From NCBI GenBank assembly GCA_016713865.1, contig JADJOG010000025.1, forward strand, positions 1 through 64,000: a stretch of DNA of 64,000 bases, read 5' to 3'. The notes under the pieces are model-generated. The model ran no database searches, had not been told where the DNA came from, and saw nothing but the letters and a program-made list of their open reading frames with translations. Position 1 is the stretch's first letter. Each line of letters starts with the position of its first letter. The DNA is from Flavobacteriales bacterium. GTDB lineage: Bacteria; Bacteroidota; Bacteroidia; Flavobacteriales_F; PHOS-HE28. Position numbers and translations under genes: made by a program. This document shows, one piece after another, positions 61,446 through 64,000 of the stretch.

Positions 61446-64000
61446 ATGACAAAGGCCCGATGTATCGCGAGCCTCGTCCTTCATTTTCTGATCATCTCAT
61501 TTTCTGACCATCTGATCGCCCAAGCGCCCTACGTCGCGCCGACCGATCCCCTCGTGAAGGAGAAACTCACGCAATGGCAAGACCTCAAGTTCGGATTGCT
61601 GATGCACTGGGGGCCGTACAGCCAATGGGGCGTGGTGGAGAGCTGGAGCATCTGTCCGGAGGATGAGGACTGGTGCCGACGGAAGCCCGAGCACGGCGCC
61701 ACCTACAATGAGTACGTGAAGAACTACGAGGCGCTGCAGACCACCTTCAATCCTACCAAGTTCGATCCCGATAAGTGGGCGCGCGCCGCGAAGGATGCCG
61801 GCATGAAGTACATGGTCTTCACCACCAAGCACCACGACGGCTTTTCCATGTTTGACACGAAGACCACCGACTACCGCATCACTTCGCAGAGCACGCCTTT
61901 CAGCAAGCACCCGCGCGCCAACGTGACGAAGGAGGTCTTCGATGCCTTCCGCAAGCAAAGCCTGTGGACGGGAGCCTACTTCAGCAAGCCCGACTGGCAC
62001 AGCGACGACTACTGGTGGCGCAGCTTCCCGCCGAAGGACCGCAGCGTGAACTACCTGCCCACGAAGCATCCCGAGCGCTGGCAAGCATTCAAGGACTACA
62101 CCCACAACCAGATCGAGGAGCTTATGTCAGGCTACGGACCAGTGGACATCCTCTGGCTCGACGGCGGCTGGGTGCGTCCGCTCAGCAGCATCGACACGAG
62201 CGTGAGTTGGCAGAAGGCGATCACCATCGAGCAGGACATCGACATGAAGCGCATCGCAACGATGGCGCGTGCGAAGCAGCCCGGCCTGCTCGTAGTGGAC
62301 CGCACCGTGGGCGGCGCGTACGAGAACTACGTGACGCCCGAAGGCCACGTGCCCGATGCGGATCTCGGCGTGCCGTGGGAGACCTGCATGCCCATGGGCA
62401 CGAGCTGGAGCTGGGTGCCGAACGAGAAGTACAAGAGCACCGACGAGATCATCCGCACGCTGGTGAGCGTGGTGTCGCGCGGTGGAAGTCTTTTGCTTAA
62501 CGTGGCGCCGGGACCGGACGGCCAACTGGACTCAACGGCCTACGTGCGCCTGAAGGAAGTGGGCGAATGGCTGAAGGTGAACGGGGAGGCGGTGTACGGG
62601 ACGCAAGGCACGACATACATCGTGAAGCCCAACATCCTCGGCTGCACTCAGGTGTATCGCGGCACACACAGCAAGGAGCAGAGCACGGCCTATCTGTTCC
62701 TGGAGCCGGATAAAAACGGAGAGATCCGACTTCCATGGTGGGCAAGCGCCGAGGTCAAGTCGGCCAGTCTACTGGCGAATGGCAAGCAAGTGCCGGTCCA
62801 CCTCGATGGCACGGACTTCGTTCTTCGACGAGCGATGCCTCACCGCGCAGGAAACCCCGCTTTCGGCTACCGGATGGCCTATCTCCACCCGGCCACCGAC
62901 AGCATCTACGCCGCGAAGCACCGCATCCGCCAAGTCATCAAGACAGTCGAGAGCGTCGATCCGGAATGGGGCCTCTGGGTGCACACCATGCACCGATTCG
63001 TGCCGCCTGCGCAGTTCGAGGAGCATCCGGAGTTCTTCGCGGAACGCAATGGCACACGTGTTCCCGACCAGCTCTGCCTGAGCAACCCCACAGTGCTGCG
63101 CATCACCGTGGATAGCCTCCGCACGATAATGGCCCGCAAGCCCACCGCCAGGTACTGGAGCGTGAGCCAGATGGACAACTTCAACCACTGCGAATGCCTG
63201 AAGTGCCATCGTACCGACAGCATGGAGGGCTCTCCCAGCGGAACGATCATCCGCTTCGCGAACGCCGTGGCCGATAGTTTCCCCGACAAGGTGATCAGCA
63301 CGCTGGCGTACCAGTACAGCCGCACTGCGCCTAAGGTGACGAAGCCGCGGCCGAACGTGAACATCATGCTTTGCAGCATCGAGGAGGATCGCAGCCGGCC
63401 CATTGTCTCACGTGATCAGCCCGGTTCGTTCACAGCGGATCTGCGCGAGTGGTCGAGTCTCACCAAGAACATCATCGTGTGGGACTACGTGATCAACTTC
63501 TCGCACCTGGTGATGCCCTTCCCGAATTGGAAAGTGCTTCAACCCAACTTGCAACTCTTCCGAGACAACGGCGTGCCCATGGTCTTCGAGCAGGGGCTCT
63601 CATCGCCCGGCGGCGAGATGCCCGAGTTCCGCACCTACCTGCTCGCCAAGTTGCTCTGGAACCCTGACGCGAATCTGGACTCCCTGCGCACGCACTTCAT
63701 GAACGCGTTCTATGGCGATGCTGGGGTGTACATCGACAATTACACGCGGTTGCTGGAAGAGGAATTGGACAAGAGCGGCAAGGCGCTCACGCTGTACGAG
63801 CACCCGCAATCCCATAAGGACGGCTACCTCAGTCCGGAGAACCTCACAAAGTACAAGATGCTCTTCAACAGCGCCGAGGCCGCCGCGTGGGAGGAAACGG
63901 ACACCATCTACCAATGGCGCGTGGAGGATGCGCGGCTTGGGATCATGTACGCCGAGCTGGAGATCGCGCGCGCGATGCCGCATGCGCCGAACGGGTTATT
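61446..64000 (+). CDS. GH29 alpha-L-fucosidase fused to a DUF4838 domain (3' truncated by window edge)
   Basis: At least 851 residues, with the frame open to the window end. Signal peptide ASLVLHFLIISFSDHLIAQ. The GH29 domain (~30-450) shows FGLLMHWGPYSQWG, KYMVFTTKHHDGFSMFDTK, WTGAYFSKPDWHSDDYWW and the nucleophile Asp239 in VDILWLDGGW, then RGGSLLLNVAPGPDGQL. From ~480 on, RYWSVSQMDNFNHCECLKCHRTDSMEGSPSGTIIRFANAVAD, TLAYQYSRTAPK and LCSIEEDRSRPI match DUF4838, a domain common in polysaccharide-utilisation proteins. Joining the two in one chain is notable. The enzyme would remove alpha-L-fucose from glycans outside the cell. It starts 31 nt after the GH109 gene, so probably one operon. Confidence 0.92.
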   Translation, partial: MTKARCIASLVLHFLIISFSDHLIAQAPYVAPTDPLVKEKLTQWQDLKFGLLMHWGPYSQWGVVESWSICPEDEDWCRRKPEHGATYNEYVKNYEALQTTFNPTKFDPDKWARAAKDAGMKYMVFTTKHHDGFSMFDTKTTDYRITSQSTPFSKHPRANVTKEVFDAFRKQSLWTGAYFSKPDWHSDDYWWRSFPPKDRSVNYLPTKHPERWQAFKDYTHNQIEELMSGYGPVDILWLDGGWVRPLSSIDTSVSWQKAITIEQDIDMKRIATMARAKQPGLLVVDRTVGGAYENYVTPEGHVPDADLGVPWETCMPMGTSWSWVPNEKYKSTDEIIRTLVSVVSRGGSLLLNVAPGPDGQLDSTAYVRLKEVGEWLKVNGEAVYGTQGTTYIVKPNILGCTQVYRGTHSKEQSTAYLFLEPDKNGEIRLPWWASAEVKSASLLANGKQVPVHLDGTDFVLRRAMPHRAGNPAFGYRMAYLHPATDSIYAAKHRIRQVIKTVESVDPEWGLWVHTMHRFVPPAQFEEHPEFFAERNGTRVPDQLCLSNPTVLRITVDSLRTIMARKPTARYWSVSQMDNFNHCECLKCHRTDSMEGSPSGTIIRFANAVADSFPDKVISTLAYQYSRTAPKVTKPRPNVNIMLCSIEEDRSRPIVSRDQPGSFTADLREWSSLTKNIIVWDYVINFSHLVMPFPNWKVLQPNLQLFRDNGVPMVFEQGLSSPGGEMPEFRTYLLAKLLWNPDANLDSLRTHFMNAFYGDAGVYIDNYTRLLEEELDKSGKALTLYEHPQSHKDGYLSPENLTKYKMLFNSAEAAAWEETDTIYQWRVEDARLGIMYAELEIARAMPHAPNGL

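Overview
The window reads as chromosomal DNA of a GC-rich member of the Bacteroidota, probably an uncultured Flavobacteriales-like organism. The evidence is about fifteen secreted proteins that end in type IX secretion (T9SS) type-A sorting domains (xxPNP... followed by GxYxV/L), promoter -7 boxes of the TAnnTTTG kind rather than TATAAT, and almost no Shine-Dalgarno sites. No tRNA, rRNA, CRISPR array, prophage, transposase or integrase gene was recognised. The lineage is inference.

Layout. 1-10.6 kb: a plus-strand run of surface proteins (a large unknown protein, an FN3 protein, a small T9SS protein, and a collagen-like fibre ending in an S74 self-cleaving chaperone). 10.6-14 kb: a TPR adenylate cyclase, a decayed 5' copy of asnS and an AraC-type regulator. 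14-22 kb: a giant FG-GAP protein, asnS, a DUF4143 ATPase and a membrane protein, with extra copies of the asnS 3' end after each of the last two. 21.8-27.5 kb: three minus-strand T9SS genes (a subtilase between two paralogues) that share one unusual promoter-like element. 27.6-36.8 kb: a second adenylate cyclase, a NarL-type sensor/regulator pair, a DODA-type dioxygenase and a LytS/LytTR pair. 36.8-53.7 kb: mostly T9SS cargo, plus a second LytS/LytTR pair whose regulator is fused to a secreted protein. This block is bracketed by a complete arsC-like gene and a second copy of its 3' end. 53.7-64 kb: a delta-60-repeat protein, rpoN, a PAP2-like membrane protein, a PhoD-like phosphatase and a glycan-degrading pair (GH109, then GH29 fused to DUF4838). 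The last gene runs off the window.

How they may work together: most of the region is cell-surface cargo. It is interspersed with sensors that pair extracytoplasmic TPR domains with cyclase or kinase output, so the theme is surface display plus sensing. The 3' end holds a secreted fucose/GalNAc-releasing module.

Two cautions. Many accessory genes carry single-base frameshifts, mostly in homopolymers, while the sequence on both sides stays protein-like. This looks like residual long-read error, so broken genes are annotated as single genes with the break noted. The most unusual signal is a repeated pattern in which the 3' end of a conserved gene (asnS, arsC, a LytTR regulator) is copied next to accessory genes. 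It suggests modular insertion at gene 3' ends.
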